Assembly (NCBI RefSeq): GCF_000332275.1 | Contig: NZ_CM001776.1 | Coordinates: 4,834,008 to 4,898,007 of the forward strand | Source of the DNA: Synechococcus sp. PCC 7336 | GTDB lineage: Bacteria > Cyanobacteriota > Cyanobacteriia > Thermostichales > PCC-7336 | Direction of reading: 5' to 3' | Length of the DNA stretch: 64,000 nt | Shown here: piece by piece, positions 17,401-28,500 of the stretch | How the letters are laid out: every line of letters begins with the position of its first letter | How positions within the stretch are numbered: position 1 is the stretch's first letter | Notes under the pieces: generated by a model | Databases searched by the model: none | What the model was told of the DNA's origin: nothing | What the model saw: the letters and a program-made list of their open reading frames with translations, nothing else | Position numbers and translations under genes: made by a program

Positions 17401-19163
17401 GGGTAAAGAATGGTGCGCAGGTCTAGATCCAGAAGTGGCTGGAGCAGTTGGCAGCAGCGATCGACCTCCTGACGGAAGACGGGCTCGCCGTCGTAGAGAT
17501 CGCGGCCCATATTGACGTGCTGCGAGCCTTGGCCGGGAAATAAGAAAGCCACGCTACTGTCGCCAGTTTCCCGAGGTTGAATCGAGCTTCGGTCAGGTGG
17601 GGCGAGGGCGGCGATCGCCTCCGGTACGCTCTGGCAGAGGACGACCTGTTTGTGGGCGAAGGGGACGCGGCCTAACTGCAGAGTGTAGGCCAGATCGGCA
17701 AGGGATATATCGGGGTATTGCTGGAGGTGCTCGACCAGTTGCGCGATCGCGGCATCGAGGGCGGTGGCGGTTTTAGCAGACAGCGGTAGCAGTTGCCAGG
17801 GCCGCGAGGGGCCTGAAGGTTGGGGAACTGGGGCTTCTTCGAGGATGACGTGGGCGTTGGTGCCGCCGATGCCGAAGGAACTGACACCTGCCAAACGGGG
17901 GCGATCGCCGCAGTCCCAGTCTTGCAAGGTGGCGTTGACGTAGAAGGGGCTGCGGGCGAAGTCAATGGCAGGATTGGGGGATTGGTAGTGCAGGCTGGGG
18001 GGCAGTTGTCGGTGTTGTAGTGCCAATACCGTTTTGATCGTTCCGGCGATACCCGCAGCAACATCTAAATGACCGATGTTGGTTTTGACGGAGCCTAGAC
18101 CGCAGTAGCCAGTTTTAGGAGCTGTCGATGCATGGGTTCCCGCCCGAAATGCTTGCGTGAGAGCTGCCACTTCGATCGGGTCTCCCAAGGCGGTGCCGGT
18201 GCCGTGGGCTTCGATATAGGAAATTTCGCTGGGGTCTACTTCGGCCACTGCCATCGCTTCGGCAATGACGGCTGCTTGTCCTTCAATGCTGGGAGCCGTA
18301 TAGCCAATTTTGGCCGACCCATCGTTATTGATGGCGGAACCCCGGATGGTGGCGTAGAGGGTATCGCCAGCTTCGATCGCTTCTTCCAAACGCTTGAGGA
18401 CAACAATGCCAGCACCGCTGCCGAAAATCGTGCCCGCCGCACCTGCGTCGAAGGCACGGCAGTGGCCGTCGGGGGAATTAATGCCGCCGGTTTGGTGCAG
18501 GTAGCCAATTCCCTGCGGGAGCTGAATGCAGGCACCGCCAGCGAGGGCGAGATCGGACTCGCGATCGAGCAGGCTTTGGCAGGCGAGGTGAACTGCGACG
18601 AGGGAGGAAGAACACCCCGTTTGGACCGTCAGTGCTGGGCCTTTGAGGTTGAGTTTGTAGGCGACGCGGGTGGCGAGGTTGTCGGGGCGGTTACTGTGGC
18701 GGATTTGACCGACGCCAACAGTGCCGATTAGCTCTGGGTTGGAAAACAGGTTGTAGAGAAAATAGCTGCCGACGCCGACGCCGCCAAACAGACTGATGGG
18801 ATAGGGACAGAGATTGGGGTTGTAGCCTGCCGTTTCCAACGCTTCCCAAGCCAGCTCCAAAAAGAGGCGCTGCTGGGGGTCCACGATCTGGGCTTGGCGG
18901 GGGGGATAGCCGAAAAAGTCGGCATCGAACAGGTCCACATCTTCAAGCACAACGCCCGCATTGACGAAGTTGGGGCGATCGCGCATTTGCGGGCTGACGC
19001 CGTTGGCCTGTAGCTGCTCGTCCGAGAAAAAGGTGACGGACTCCACCCCCCGGCTCAAGTTCTGCCAGAACTGGGCGGGGGTGGCAGCAGCGGGAAAGCG
19101 GTTCGCCATACCGATGATGGCGATCGCGTTAGGCGAGATAGAAGTAGAAGCGGAGTCGAGCAT
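14433..19163 (-). CDS. PKS module KS-AT-carrier with degenerate E-type domain
   Basis: A 1576-residue protein starting with ATG at 19163. Ketosynthase at about 10-435 has active Cys184 in VQTGCSSSL and the His motifs in EAHGTGT and NIGHLD. Acyltransferase at about 540-830 has GHSIGEY, and SHAFH indicates malonyl-CoA. No ketoreductase follows, so a beta-keto group should remain. The carrier (FFELGGDSVQG, about 979) is of the GGDS type that normally precedes NRPS epimerase domains. Indeed an epimerase-like domain fills about 1045-1560 (start VPKQQRFFGRQPLNPHYW; later VGPFSSRFPL and PNSGVHFGLLHDL), but its HHxxxDG reads HELAIDR, with Glu1225 for the catalytic His, so it should be inactive. An intergenic-type repeat is inserted in frame near residues 1105-1153. 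The module looks like KS-AT grafted onto an NRPS PCP-E unit. Confidence 0.9.
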   Translation of the reverse strand: MLDSASTSISPNAIAIIGMANRFPAAATPAQFWQNLSRGVESVTFFSDEQLQANGVSPQMRDRPNFVNAGVVLEDVDLFDADFFGYPPRQAQIVDPQQRLFLELAWEALETAGYNPNLCPYPISLFGGVGVGSYFLYNLFSNPELIGTVGVGQIRHSNRPDNLATRVAYKLNLKGPALTVQTGCSSSLVAVHLACQSLLDRESDLALAGGACIQLPQGIGYLHQTGGINSPDGHCRAFDAGAAGTIFGSGAGIVVLKRLEEAIEAGDTLYATIRGSAINNDGSAKIGYTAPSIEGQAAVIAEAMAVAEVDPSEISYIEAHGTGTALGDPIEVAALTQAFRAGTHASTAPKTGYCGLGSVKTNIGHLDVAAGIAGTIKTVLALQHRQLPPSLHYQSPNPAIDFARSPFYVNATLQDWDCGDRPRLAGVSSFGIGGTNAHVILEEAPVPQPSGPSRPWQLLPLSAKTATALDAAIAQLVEHLQQYPDISLADLAYTLQLGRVPFAHKQVVLCQSVPEAIAALAPPDRSSIQPRETGDSSVAFLFPGQGSQHVNMGRDLYDGEPVFRQEVDRCCQLLQPLLDLDLRTILYPDPAQQAQAEQRLKQTDLAQPALFVLEYAWAQWWACWGVQPQMAIGHSIGEYVAACLAGVFSLEDALSLVAVRGRLMSQMPSGAMVAVPRSAREIEPLLVPGTAIAADNAPELCAVAGPPEAIAAFQTKLEQQDISYRPLHTSHAFHTAAVESIAPTFAAELEKIPLAAPQFPFISNLTGTWIDPDTATKPDYWVQQMRQPVRFAAGVQCLLDTPNTVLLEVGPGQALTTLARKQASPEHPLVTSARHAKQERADLAAALEALGQLWRHGVEVDWQGGSAREQRHRLPLPTYPFQRQRHWVEMSPQFLRALAGNVIPAEPLAGPASHDSASSPLATSATASTLPTPTSQDPLQPNSIAPEDLPASAAENAIATAWEKVLGISPIGIHANFFELGGDSVQGIQILSLVSQAGWQLDPAQLFQHQTIAALAAIAVPTQSSEAEQGIVAGAVPLVPKQQRFFGRQPLNPHYWARSLVLDCGVALDADCLQEAVRLCLLRHDALRLSFTRTAAGWESVQAEFDGSVLPSPPAPLPSLGEGSNSLKPAIYRSVPLPPSLGEGVRGWGPDTCRTDLAQADTVVAVPLTCLDVTDPKETAEEFAMKAAVAEIQAGFNLETGPLLHVALFERGDDRPNRLWIVAHELAIDRQSLLILLEDLLLAYQLLQRGMAVEFRPKTCSFKQWAEHLPEIASSPSVKAERSYWQPLWQALPLLPLDRPRGSNLAVSAATVKIAISKRYTQQLQDKVTRTGIEIEVFLLAALLIAVGDWTGARSLVADLEVSGRELLENTDFSETVGPFSSRFPLKLAADFDDSHQAIVRKVSETLQAVPNSGVHFGLLHDLDDPASDGSQTGSRSSSPICFDHLGMLVGTDSTSEASTEEASMQRAPTAQAGLPLELVPELCTSSRSPEAQRPYVLELQSYIANDSLSFLWHYSSTLHNRKTIVRLAEAMAKTVQSLATSESQLAEATLSPNFARSQIDPKDRDRLLDALRSSH
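15705..15850. repeat. Intergenic-type repeat inserted in frame in a PKS gene (copy 1)
   Basis: This 146-base element shares both ends (ACAGGTGTC ... CAGAGCCATCG) and a C-rich core (CCCCCATCCCCTAACCCCTT) with the copy at 49070-49232. It contains two short palindromes, CCCCCAAACTTGGGGG and CTCCCAAACTTGGGAG. Sequences of this C/G-rich kind are familiar as dispersed intergenic repeats in cyanobacteria. Here it is translated within the epimerase-like domain, adding a Pro/Gly-rich segment that ends GVRGWGPDTC, and the reading frame stays open. Confidence 0.85.
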
Positions 19164-19211
19164 AGGTGGGCTGAGTTTGACGGTTTCGGAGTGGGGATAG
19201 TGAAAACGGCG

Positions 19212-22200
19212 CTAGCGCATTCGCGAGGGGCGGCGCTGGCGGGAAGCTAGGCGGCTGGCGGCGCGATCGCGGCTGCGATCGGCGGCTGTAGATTGGGTTT
19301 GGGTTTGCGTCAAATGGGCAGCGAGGGCGCTGACGGTGGTGTATTGGAAGAGGTCGGTGATGGCAATGTTGCGATCGAATAGCTCGCGCAGTTTGGCGTG
19401 CATGGCGATGACGGAGAGGGAGTGGCCGCCTAAATCGAAGAAATTATCCTGAATGCCGACGGTTTCAAGGCCGAGAATCTCCTGCCAGAGGCTGGCAATC
19501 TGGCGCTCGGCCTCCGTGCGGGGGGGGACGTAGGTCGCTTCCAGATCGGGGCGGTTGAAGTCGGGGTCGGGTAAAGCTTTCCAGTCCACCTTGCCGTTTG
19601 CGGTGAGGGGCAAGGTTTTCAGCAGGGTGAAGCTGGAGGGGCGCATGAAGGGGGGCAGCTTCTGCCGCAAAAAGTCTCGCAGGTCGCTGGTGCTGGGGGA
19701 CGCTTGCCCCTTGGCGGCGACGAAGTAGGCGGCCAAGCGGCGATCGGTGGCGCTCTTGGTCCAGACGGTAACAGCGGCTTGTTGAATGGCTGGATGCTGA
19801 ACCAGAGCTGCTTCAATTTCCCCCAGTTCGATGCGATAGCCACGCAGTTTCACTTGGCGATCGCTGCGACCGACAAACTCCAGCTTGCCGTCGGCAAGAT
19901 AGCGAGCCCGATCGCCGGTTTTGTAGAGTCTGGCTCCCTCTTCTCGGCTGAAAGGATCTGGCAGGAATCGCTCTGCCGTGAGGCTGGGGCGATTGAGGTA
20001 ACCGCGAGCCACTTGCGCCCCGCCGATATAGAGGTCTCCCACCACCCCAATCGGCACGGGTCGAAGCTGGCTATCCAGTACGTAGGCTCGGCAGTTGGCG
20101 AGGGGTCGTCCGAGTGGGACGGTATCTCGGGTATCCGCTGAACTTGTTGCATGAGTCAGGACACCTACGGTTGTTTCAGTGGGACCGTAATGGTTGAGGA
20201 CGGCACAGTGATTCGATTGCAGCACTTCGAGCAGATCTCGACTCAAGGATTCGCCCCCCAAGACCAATTGACGTTTGGGGAGTAGCGCTTCCGGGGTACC
20301 GGAGAGTAGCAGTGCGGCCAAGTGAGAAGGAACGATCTTGAGACAATCAATCGGATGCTGCTGGAAGTAGGCGGTTAGGGCAGCGGCATCGGCCACTTGC
20401 GCTTCGGGAATGACGTGCAAGCAGCCGCCGGAGGTGAGGGCGGGGAAGAGAACGGTGTTGCCGAGATCGGCGGCCAAGGTGGAGACCAAGGCAAAATGGG
20501 CGGCTGCGGGCAGGTCCAACTGGGTCGAAATTGCTTGTAGGTAATTGAGCATTTGACGATGCTCGATCGCCACCCCCTTGGGGGTTCCCGTCGAACCTGA
20601 CGTGTAGAGCGCGTAGGCCAGATTGGTAGCGCAGTTCTGGCAGGGAAGATTGTCGTCAGGATAGGTGGCGATCGTATTGGCGTCGCTGCCATCGATATAA
20701 ACCACCGCCGATACCGAATCGGGAACCCTAGCGGCGAGGCGGGTTTGGCTAATCAGGGCGATCGCCTTAGCATCCTGAAGGCGCTGAGCTGCCGCTTCAA
20801 CAGGCAATGTGGGGTCGAGGGGCAGGTAGGCACCGCCTGCTTTGAGTACTGCTAGTAGCGCGACGATGGCATTAGGAGAGCGCAACAGAGAAATACCGAC
20901 GATTGTTTCGGGACCGACCCCCAAGCTTTGCAAGTGTCGAGCCAGTTGATTGGCCTTTGGGTTCAGTTGGCTGTAGGTGAGCTGTTGCCCGCCCCCCGCC
21001 ACGGCAACGCGATCGGGATATTGCTCGACTTGCGCTTCAAAGAGGGTGTGGAGGCCATCGATCGCGGCAAACGATTGTTCGGTTTGGTTGAACGCTTGCA
21101 GAAGTTGGTGGCGATCGCGGTCGTCGAGAATTTCTAGGCGATCGATCGGGCGATCGGGATGGGCCAGGGCATCCTCTACGAGAGCGAGAAACTGCTGTTT
21201 CAGCCGCTGGATATCTGACAGCAGCAAGCGCTGAGTGTCGTAATGGAATTCGAGGGTAAGACCGCGATCGCTGTGGAGACAGGTGAGGGCGAGCTTGAGG
21301 CGGTGACTGTAAACCCGTTGTCGTTCTAGGGCGAGGGCGGTGGAGCCGTTGCGAATAGGGGCCGAGCTACTTGCCCATTCAAAGCCAATCCCTTCGCCAT
21401 GGGTTGCAGCTTCATTCTTGTCAGATGCATAGCCGAAGCTATCTCGGTACTCTTTCGCCGTCGTGGAACTGCTCTGGGATTGGGCGAGGACTTCTGCAAA
21501 TCGGTAAGACGGTTGCAGTGGGTAGCGCAGGGGGAGCCATTTTGCCAGTGGGCCAATGACCGACGCTAATTCCTCCTCATCCCGACCGTCGGCCAGTAGA
21601 TGCAGTTTTCCCTCCGTTTCTCCCGTCAGCTTCCACAGCAAAACTTGCCAGCAAGCGAGTAAAACATCAGCGACTTCGACCTCTTGCTGTCGGGCTAGAA
21701 CCGTCAGTCGAGTCACGGTTTCGGCAGACAGTTGCTCGACCAGAGCGCTAGGGACGAATGTAGGCGTTGCCGATCGCTCCAAAGGCAATGGGAATGGAGG
21801 TGTTGGGGCCGATTGTTTTGGCCAGTAGTCGTCTTCCTCAGTTGCGAGCAATTCATTTTGCCATTCGGAAACCTGGAGGTACTGGACCGGATCTTTATCC
21901 TCCTCGATCGCTCTGCCATCCAGCTCGTAGGCGCTGGCGATCGCGCGCGATAGCAGTTGAAGCGAAAGGCGATCGCCGCAGAGCCCCGAAAGTGTCAAGA
22001 TTAGCCAGCTTTCGCGCTCGGACAAGCTCGCTCGAACTGCTCTCAGGCTCTGGCCTCCTTCCACCAGCTGCTGCTGTTCCGCTTGCAAGCAAGCTTGTTG
22101 GCGAGCGATTTGTTCCGCTTGGGGCAATTCACTCCAATCGCACTCTTTCCAGGTCGGGGGCACAGTCGCAGCGATCGCTTGGAGGGGCAGCTTGGTGCCG

Positions 22201-22427
22201 GGGCGACGGGGAAAGCTAGTGCGCAGAATATCGTAGCGATCGATGACTTGCTGCAGTGCCCTCTGGAGCCGATCGCTCTGGAGGCTGCCGGTCCAGCGCC
22301 AGACCATCTGGCAAGCATAGGTGGAGTTCTGCTGTTGCAGAGTCCAGAGATGCTGTTGCTGCGGAGATAAGCGAAACCCTTGCAGGGGTTGGGGTGCTGG
22401 CAGGGGTGTCGATGGAGCGGTGGTCAT
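19212..22427 (-). CDS. NRPS C*-A(Asp)-PCP
   Basis: A 1071-residue single module. ATG at 22427 (MTTAPS) is preferred to the TTG at 22445; no clear Shine-Dalgarno is visible. The N-terminal condensation-like domain (about 10-440, opening GFRLSPQQQHLW) has lost both histidines of HHxxxDG, reading SGLCGDR at 147-153. The A domain (about 460-965; YTSGSTGTPKG) gives the pocket D-L-T-K-V-G-H-V-G, a well-known aspartate code. The PCP (FFDLGGHSLS, about 1002) is followed by a short Arg/Ser-rich tail. The protein follows directly a synthetase ending in a TauD-type dioxygenase, so the loaded Asp is probably beta-hydroxylated. The C* domain matches the position of the interface domains that recruit such hydroxylases in siderophore synthetases; assigning it to that group is inference. 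Confidence 0.92.
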   Translation of the reverse strand: MTTAPSTPLPAPQPLQGFRLSPQQQHLWTLQQQNSTYACQMVWRWTGSLQSDRLQRALQQVIDRYDILRTSFPRRPGTKLPLQAIAATVPPTWKECDWSELPQAEQIARQQACLQAEQQQLVEGGQSLRAVRASLSERESWLILTLSGLCGDRLSLQLLSRAIASAYELDGRAIEEDKDPVQYLQVSEWQNELLATEEDDYWPKQSAPTPPFPLPLERSATPTFVPSALVEQLSAETVTRLTVLARQQEVEVADVLLACWQVLLWKLTGETEGKLHLLADGRDEEELASVIGPLAKWLPLRYPLQPSYRFAEVLAQSQSSSTTAKEYRDSFGYASDKNEAATHGEGIGFEWASSSAPIRNGSTALALERQRVYSHRLKLALTCLHSDRGLTLEFHYDTQRLLLSDIQRLKQQFLALVEDALAHPDRPIDRLEILDDRDRHQLLQAFNQTEQSFAAIDGLHTLFEAQVEQYPDRVAVAGGGQQLTYSQLNPKANQLARHLQSLGVGPETIVGISLLRSPNAIVALLAVLKAGGAYLPLDPTLPVEAAAQRLQDAKAIALISQTRLAARVPDSVSAVVYIDGSDANTIATYPDDNLPCQNCATNLAYALYTSGSTGTPKGVAIEHRQMLNYLQAISTQLDLPAAAHFALVSTLAADLGNTVLFPALTSGGCLHVIPEAQVADAAALTAYFQQHPIDCLKIVPSHLAALLLSGTPEALLPKRQLVLGGESLSRDLLEVLQSNHCAVLNHYGPTETTVGVLTHATSSADTRDTVPLGRPLANCRAYVLDSQLRPVPIGVVGDLYIGGAQVARGYLNRPSLTAERFLPDPFSREEGARLYKTGDRARYLADGKLEFVGRSDRQVKLRGYRIELGEIEAALVQHPAIQQAAVTVWTKSATDRRLAAYFVAAKGQASPSTSDLRDFLRQKLPPFMRPSSFTLLKTLPLTANGKVDWKALPDPDFNRPDLEATYVPPRTEAERQIASLWQEILGLETVGIQDNFFDLGGHSLSVIAMHAKLRELFDRNIAITDLFQYTTVSALAAHLTQTQTQSTAADRSRDRAASRLASRQRRPSRMR

Positions 22428-22446
22428 GGAATTGGCCGTTAGCAAT

Positions 22447-22490
22447 GGTTGAGCGAATCGAGGTTGAGCGAATCGAGGTTGGGCGACTGA
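22447..22490. repeat. Short tandem repeat between NRPS genes
   Basis: The 15-base unit GGTTGAGCGAATCGA occurs twice in tandem (22447-22461, 22462-22476), followed by a degenerate third unit (GGTTGGGCGACTGA). It occupies the 74-base gap between two synthetase genes. No function is evident; slippage may vary the spacing. Confidence 0.8.
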
Positions 22491-22501
22491 AACTGCACGC
22501 G

Positions 22502-25500
22502 CTATGGAGACGGCAGAGACTCCAGCGGTTCTTCTGGGATGGCAGCGGTATGCATATCTCCCATTGCCACAAAGATTTTGCGGGGGCCTCGGAAGGGATT
22601 GCGGCTGTGGGCGGCAAGCATGTTGTCGATCGCTAGCACGTCCCCCTGTTGCCAGGGGAATACCGTTTGAGCGCGATCGTAGGCGGCTTGAATGGCAGCG
22701 ATCTCTTCCGGTGCGATCGCCGAGCCGTCGCCGTAGTAAGCGTGACGGGGCAGATTCTCCTCACCCCACGTATCCAGTAGCGACTTTTGGAGGTGGGCAT
22801 CGAGGCAGGCGACGTGGTGGAGCAGCAGTTGATTGAACCAGATGCGATCGCCGGTTTTAGGGTGTTGGGCGATCGCGGGGCGAATTTGGCGGGTTTTGAG
22901 TCCTGCTGCTGCCGTCCATTCCCACTGCACCCGATCGCGCTGGCACCTCGCCTCCACCTCGGCGCGGTCTTCTGTATTGAAAAACTGCTGCCAACTGACA
23001 TCGAAGCCGGGAATAAAATGCCGCGTGTAGGCGATTTGGCGTTGCTCGAAGCGATCGAGCAGATCGGGATCGAGCAGGCGGTAGATTTCGCGTCCGTCGG
23101 CAATCGGCGTTTCGCCACCTTCTGCGGGGGCAATAGAGCAGTAAAAGCAAATTTTCATCGGCCATTGCTGCAGGTGGGAGCTCTCGTGATGGAACAGGAT
23201 TGCTTTGTCGGCTGGGTAGGGGGTAGAGCCGTAGACCTTGCCGCCGATGCTGGCCCGAGGTAGGTCGCCATAATTGGCAAACAGTTGCGGACAGATGGCT
23301 CGGGCAAAAGCTTCAAACTTCTCGATGGATTGCAGTTGCTGGCTGCGGAAGAGTAAACCGCCGCGCGCAATCAGGTTCTCTTCAATCCAACTGCGATGGC
23401 TGGCAGCCCAATCCACTAAGTCTGTATCGTCACTGGCGGGTTCCACGAGTAGCGGTAGCGGGCTGGTATCGCTCAAGGGCCGCGCTGTTACGAGTGGACG
23501 ATCGGCGATCGCCTTGGGCTCGATCTGGGCGAACTTGGAGAACTTACGCTGCGATCGCTTGGCTTTGCGGGCTGCCTGCGTCTTTTGTTCTTCTGGGGTC
23601 AACATATCGAGGCTGTCAATGCGGCTAGTGGGGCTGTGGGCAAAGCTGCTCAGAAGGAGGGTGAGATGTTGCGATAGTTGGCGGATGGTGGCTGCATCGA
23701 AAAGGTCGGCACTGTAGCGCCACATGCCCTGCAAACCCGCGCTGGTTTCGCTGACGAAAAGAGCGATGTCGAACTTGGCTCTTTCGTTGGAGATCTCCAT
23801 CGGGCTCAGGGTCAAGCCGGGGAGTTCGATCGGGGTAAACGGCACATTTTGGAACACCAGCAACACTTGGAACAGCGGCGTACTATTGGCCTGACGGTTC
23901 GGTTGCAGTTCCTCCACCAGTTGTGAGAAGGGAATATCTTGGTTGGCATAGGCATCCAAGCAGGTGCGGCGCACCCGCTGTACCAGTTCCTCGACGCTGG
24001 GATTGCCAGAGAGGTCGGTGCGAATCGTCAGCAAGTTGACGAAAAAGCCAATGGCACTTTCCAGTTCGGTGCGGTTGCGGTTGGCAACGTCCGTGCCGAT
24101 GACAACATCTTGCGTCTGGCCGTGGCGAGAGAGCAGCAGGGCCAAGGCCGCCATCACCTGCATGAAGGGGGTTGTGTCGGTTTGCTGGCACAGTTGGTTG
24201 AGGGCAGCGGTGTCTGCCGCCGAGAGCTGGAAGGACTCGCTACCGCCGCGATAGCTGCGCCGAACTGGGCGAGGGCGATCGCCCTTTAACACCAGCGGCG
24301 AACTCCCGGCCAACTGCTGCTGCCAGTACTGCAATTGCGCTTGTAGAACGGCACCATCCAATTGCTGCCGCTGCCAAACGGCAAAATCGCCGTATTGAAT
24401 CGGTAGGGCGGGTAAGGGGGAGGGCTGGCTGGCAGCGTAGGCAGTATAGAGGGCCGACAGCTCCCGCACTAAAACCCCCATCGACCAAACATCGGAAATG
24501 ATGTGATGGGTGGTGAGGATGGCAGCGTACTCGCGCTCGTCCATTTGCAGGAGTTGAAGCTGGAGCAGGGGACCGCGCTCCAAGTTGAAGCAGCGCGAGC
24601 TTTCCCCCTGCATCTGTCGTGCCAGCGCTGCCTCTCGATCGCTGGGGTCGAGGTGGCGTAAATCCTTGTGGGCAATTGCCAGTGATGCGGGCGGGGCGAT
24701 CGCCTGCACGGGCTCGCCATTCTCCAAACTGAAGGTGGTGCGCAGTGACTCGTGGCGACTCACGACTTCGTCGAGGCAGCGTTGCAGGATATCGCGATCG
24801 AGATCCCCCTCAAGGCGCACGGCTATCGGAATCGTGTAGGCGGGGTTGTTGGGATAGAGGCGATCCTCAATCCACAAGCGCTGCTGGGCTAGCGACAGGG
24901 GCAGAGGCCGATCGCGGGGCACAGTCGGAATGGCGATCGCGACCTCCTGCCGCTCCACTTGCAAGAGTCGCTCGATCTGCTCGGCGATCGCCGCAATGGT
25001 GGGGGTGGCAAACAGCGATCGCAGCGGTAGCTCCACCCCGAACTCCGTGCGGATGCGGGAGATGATTTGGGTGGCGAGGAGGGAATGGCCGCCCAGATCG
25101 AAGAAGTTGTCGTCAATGCCGATGCCATCGCGAGCGAGGATGGGAGTCCAGATTTGGCAGAGTTTTGCTTGTGTTGGGGTTTGGGGCAGCACAGCTGCGT
25201 CCGCCAACTGAGGGGCGATCGCTGGGGGGGCGGGGAATGCCTTGCGATTGACCTTGCCATTGGGGGTGAGGGGGAAGTCTTCCAGGATGACGAAGGCAGT
25301 CGGCACCATGTAAGCGGGCAGCTTCGAGCGGAGGAGATTCCGCCCAGCAGTAATTGGGCCATCACTCGCTCGGGAAGCTGCGAGTGCGGGAATGACATAA
25401 GCCACCAGTCGTCGATCGCCCTCGCGATCTTCGCGCACGACGGCAACAGCCGCTCGAATATCGGGGGCTTCCAGCAAGCAGGATTCAATTTCCCCCAACT

Positions 25501-28500
25501 CGATGCGAAAGCCGCGCAGTTTGACCTGGTTGTCGATGCGCCCGAGGAATTCCAAGCTGCCGTCGCGACGGTATCGCACGCGATCGCCAGTCTTGTACAG
25601 CCTTGCCCCCGGTCGTTCGCTGAAGGGATCGGGGCAGAAGCGAGCGGCGGTGCGAACCGGTTGCTTGCAATATCCCCGCGCCAGTCCCGCACCCCCCACA
25701 TGCAATTCCCCCGGTACGCCTAGAGGGGCCAGTTGGCCGCAGAGATCGAGGACGTAGAGCTGCGTATTGCCGAGGGCACAACCGAGGGAGATCGCTTCCA
25801 CTGCTGGTGCGATGCGCTGGAACGCCGTCCAAATGGTCGCTTCGGTGGGACCGTAGAGATTCCACAATTCCCGGCAGGAGCGGCTCAGGGCTCGTGCCAG
25901 CGGCAACGGTAACGCCTCGCCGCCGCAGAGAACTTGCAACTGCTTGTCACCCGACCAGCCCGAATCCAGAAGCATTTGCCAGGTGGCGGGGGTAGCCTGC
26001 ATCGCCGTTGCGCCACTGGAGGCAACGAGCTGGCCTAGCCGTACTCCATCCGCCGCTACGGCGCGGGTGGCGATCGCCACCCGCGCCCCAACCGTCAGAG
26101 GCAAAAACAATTCCAGTGCCGCAATATCGAACGATAAAGTTGTGACCGACAGCAGCACATCTTTCGGACTCAGACTCAACTCCTGCTGCATCGCCCTCAG
26201 GAAATTGACGACGGCAGCGTGGGAAATCTGTACCCCTTTCGGCCTGCCGGTGGAGCCGGAGGTATAGATCTGGTAGGCCAACTGCTGCGGATGGGTTGTC
26301 GTCGGCAGTGGGGCATCGTGGCCGGAGGCGATCGCCTCGGAGCCCTCGTCTAGAAGCACCACGCGAGCCTCGCCAACGGGCAAGCTCTCCAGTAGGTGCG
26401 CCTGCGTCACCACAATCGCTGCCCCACTGTCTCGCAGCATGTAGCTCAGTCGCTCGGCGGGATAGGTGGGGTCGAGAGGGACGTAGGCTCCGCCCGCTTT
26501 GAGAATGGCCAGCATTCCCACCAGCATTTCGACGGAGCGATCGATGCAGAGGGCCACGAGCGTGTCGGTGCCCACACCCAGGGGGTGGAGGTGGCTGGCG
26601 ACGCGATGGGCCAGGATATTGAGTTCGCCGTAGCTCAGCGATCGCCGCTCGTCTGTAACGGCGATTGCGTCGGGCGATCGTACCGCCTGAGTTGCAAACC
26701 ATTCGTGCAAGCCGAAGCTGGGAACGTCAGTGAAGTCCTGCCCTTGCCCCCAGCACCGCAGGCGATCGCCTTCTTCACGTTCGTAAAGGGGCAACTCCAA
26801 CCAGTTGCGATCGGGGGTGCGCACTGCCGCTGCCAGCACAGTCCGGTAATGGCTGGCCATCTGGGCGATGGTTTCGCCATCGAACAAATCGGTGTTGTAT
26901 TCCCAAGCCGCAAAGATGCCCGCTTCGGTCTCCTCCATCAGAAGGCTGAGATCGAACTTAGCGGTTTTGACTTCCGTTTCCACTGGCGAGAGGATGAGCC
27001 CCGGCAACTGCAGCTCTGCTTTGGGGGTGTTTTGCAAGGAAATGGCCACCTGAAAAACCGGACTGTGGCTCAACTGGCGTTCGATCGGCAGCGTTTCCAG
27101 CAATTGCTCGAAGGGTAAATCTTGGTGGGTATAGGCTTCGAGCGCCACCTGGCGAACCCGTTGCAGAACGGCGCGGAAGCTAGCCAATGCCGTCAAATCC
27201 GTGCGGATTGCCAACGTGTTGGTGAAAAAGCCAATGGTTCCTTCCAGCTCGGCGCGGCTGCGATTGGCGATCGGAATACCGACGACAATATCGCTGCAGT
27301 TGGCATAGCGACAGAGCAAGACCTGGTAAGCCGCCATCAGCACCCCGAACAGGGTGGCCCCTTCCGATCGGCCCAACTCCAGCAACTCGTCCCGCAGTTG
27401 GATGGGCAGTAGATCGACATGGCGATCGCCCCGATAGGTCTGGAGGGCGGGGCGGGGGCGATCGGTGGGTAACTCCAGCAGGCTGGGGGCTCCGGCAAGC
27501 TGTTGGTGCCAGTATTTGAGCAATTGCTCTAGCCCTTCCCCCTGCAGCCACTGCCGCTGCCACACGGCGAAGTCAGCATACTGAATGGGCAACTCCGGCA
27601 GGGGCACCTCTCGTCCGGTGGTGAAGGCAGTGTAGAAGGCCGCCAGTTCCCGCAGGACGATCGCGCGGGACCAGGCATCGAAAATGATGTGATGGGTGTT
27701 GAACAGGGCGATGGATTCTGTCGCCGAAAGCTTGAAGATCGTCACCCGCACCAAGGGACCTGTGGCGAGATCGAAGGGCATGCGCGCCGCTTGTGCCACC
27801 AGTCGCTCCACTTCATCGTTGCGTTGGGCTGCCGGTAAGGGTTGTAAGTCAACCACGGGCAGCGATCGCGGTTGATAAGGAGCGATCGTCTGGACGGGTT
27901 TGCCCTCCACTTCTGCAAACGTGGTCCGCCAGACTTCGTGCCGTCGGGCGATGGCGTTAAAGCTGCGTTCCAGGGCAGAAAGGTCTAGTTTCCCACTGAG
28001 GCGCAGGGTGAAGGGAATGCTGTAGGTGCTGCGATTGGGTTCGAGGCGATCGAGGAGCCACAGCCGCTGCTGGGCATACGACAGGGGCATCGTTGACTGA
28101 CGCTTGACGGCAACGAGGGGCGGGGCGTCGAGGGCTCGATCTTGACGCATCAGGGTTTCAATCGCCTGGGCCAATCCTGCTACGGAGGGCTGTTCGAAGA
28201 GTGCGGCTAGGGGCAGCTCGACCTCGAAGGCGCGGCGCAGCCGAGAGATAGCCTGCGTGGCGAGGAGAGAATGACCGCCAAGGGCAAAGAAGTTGTCCTC
28301 CAGACCGACTCGTTCGACCTTCAGTAGCTGGGACAGGATTTGGGCGATCGACTGTTCGACATCGGTGCGGGGCTGGACGTAGGTGCTGGCGGAGGCGAGG
28401 GAGCTGGGAGCGGGTAATGCTTGCAGATCTACTTTGCCGTTCGGCGTCCGAGGGAATTGCTCTAGCAAGACGAACGCAGCGGGCACCATGACATCGGGTA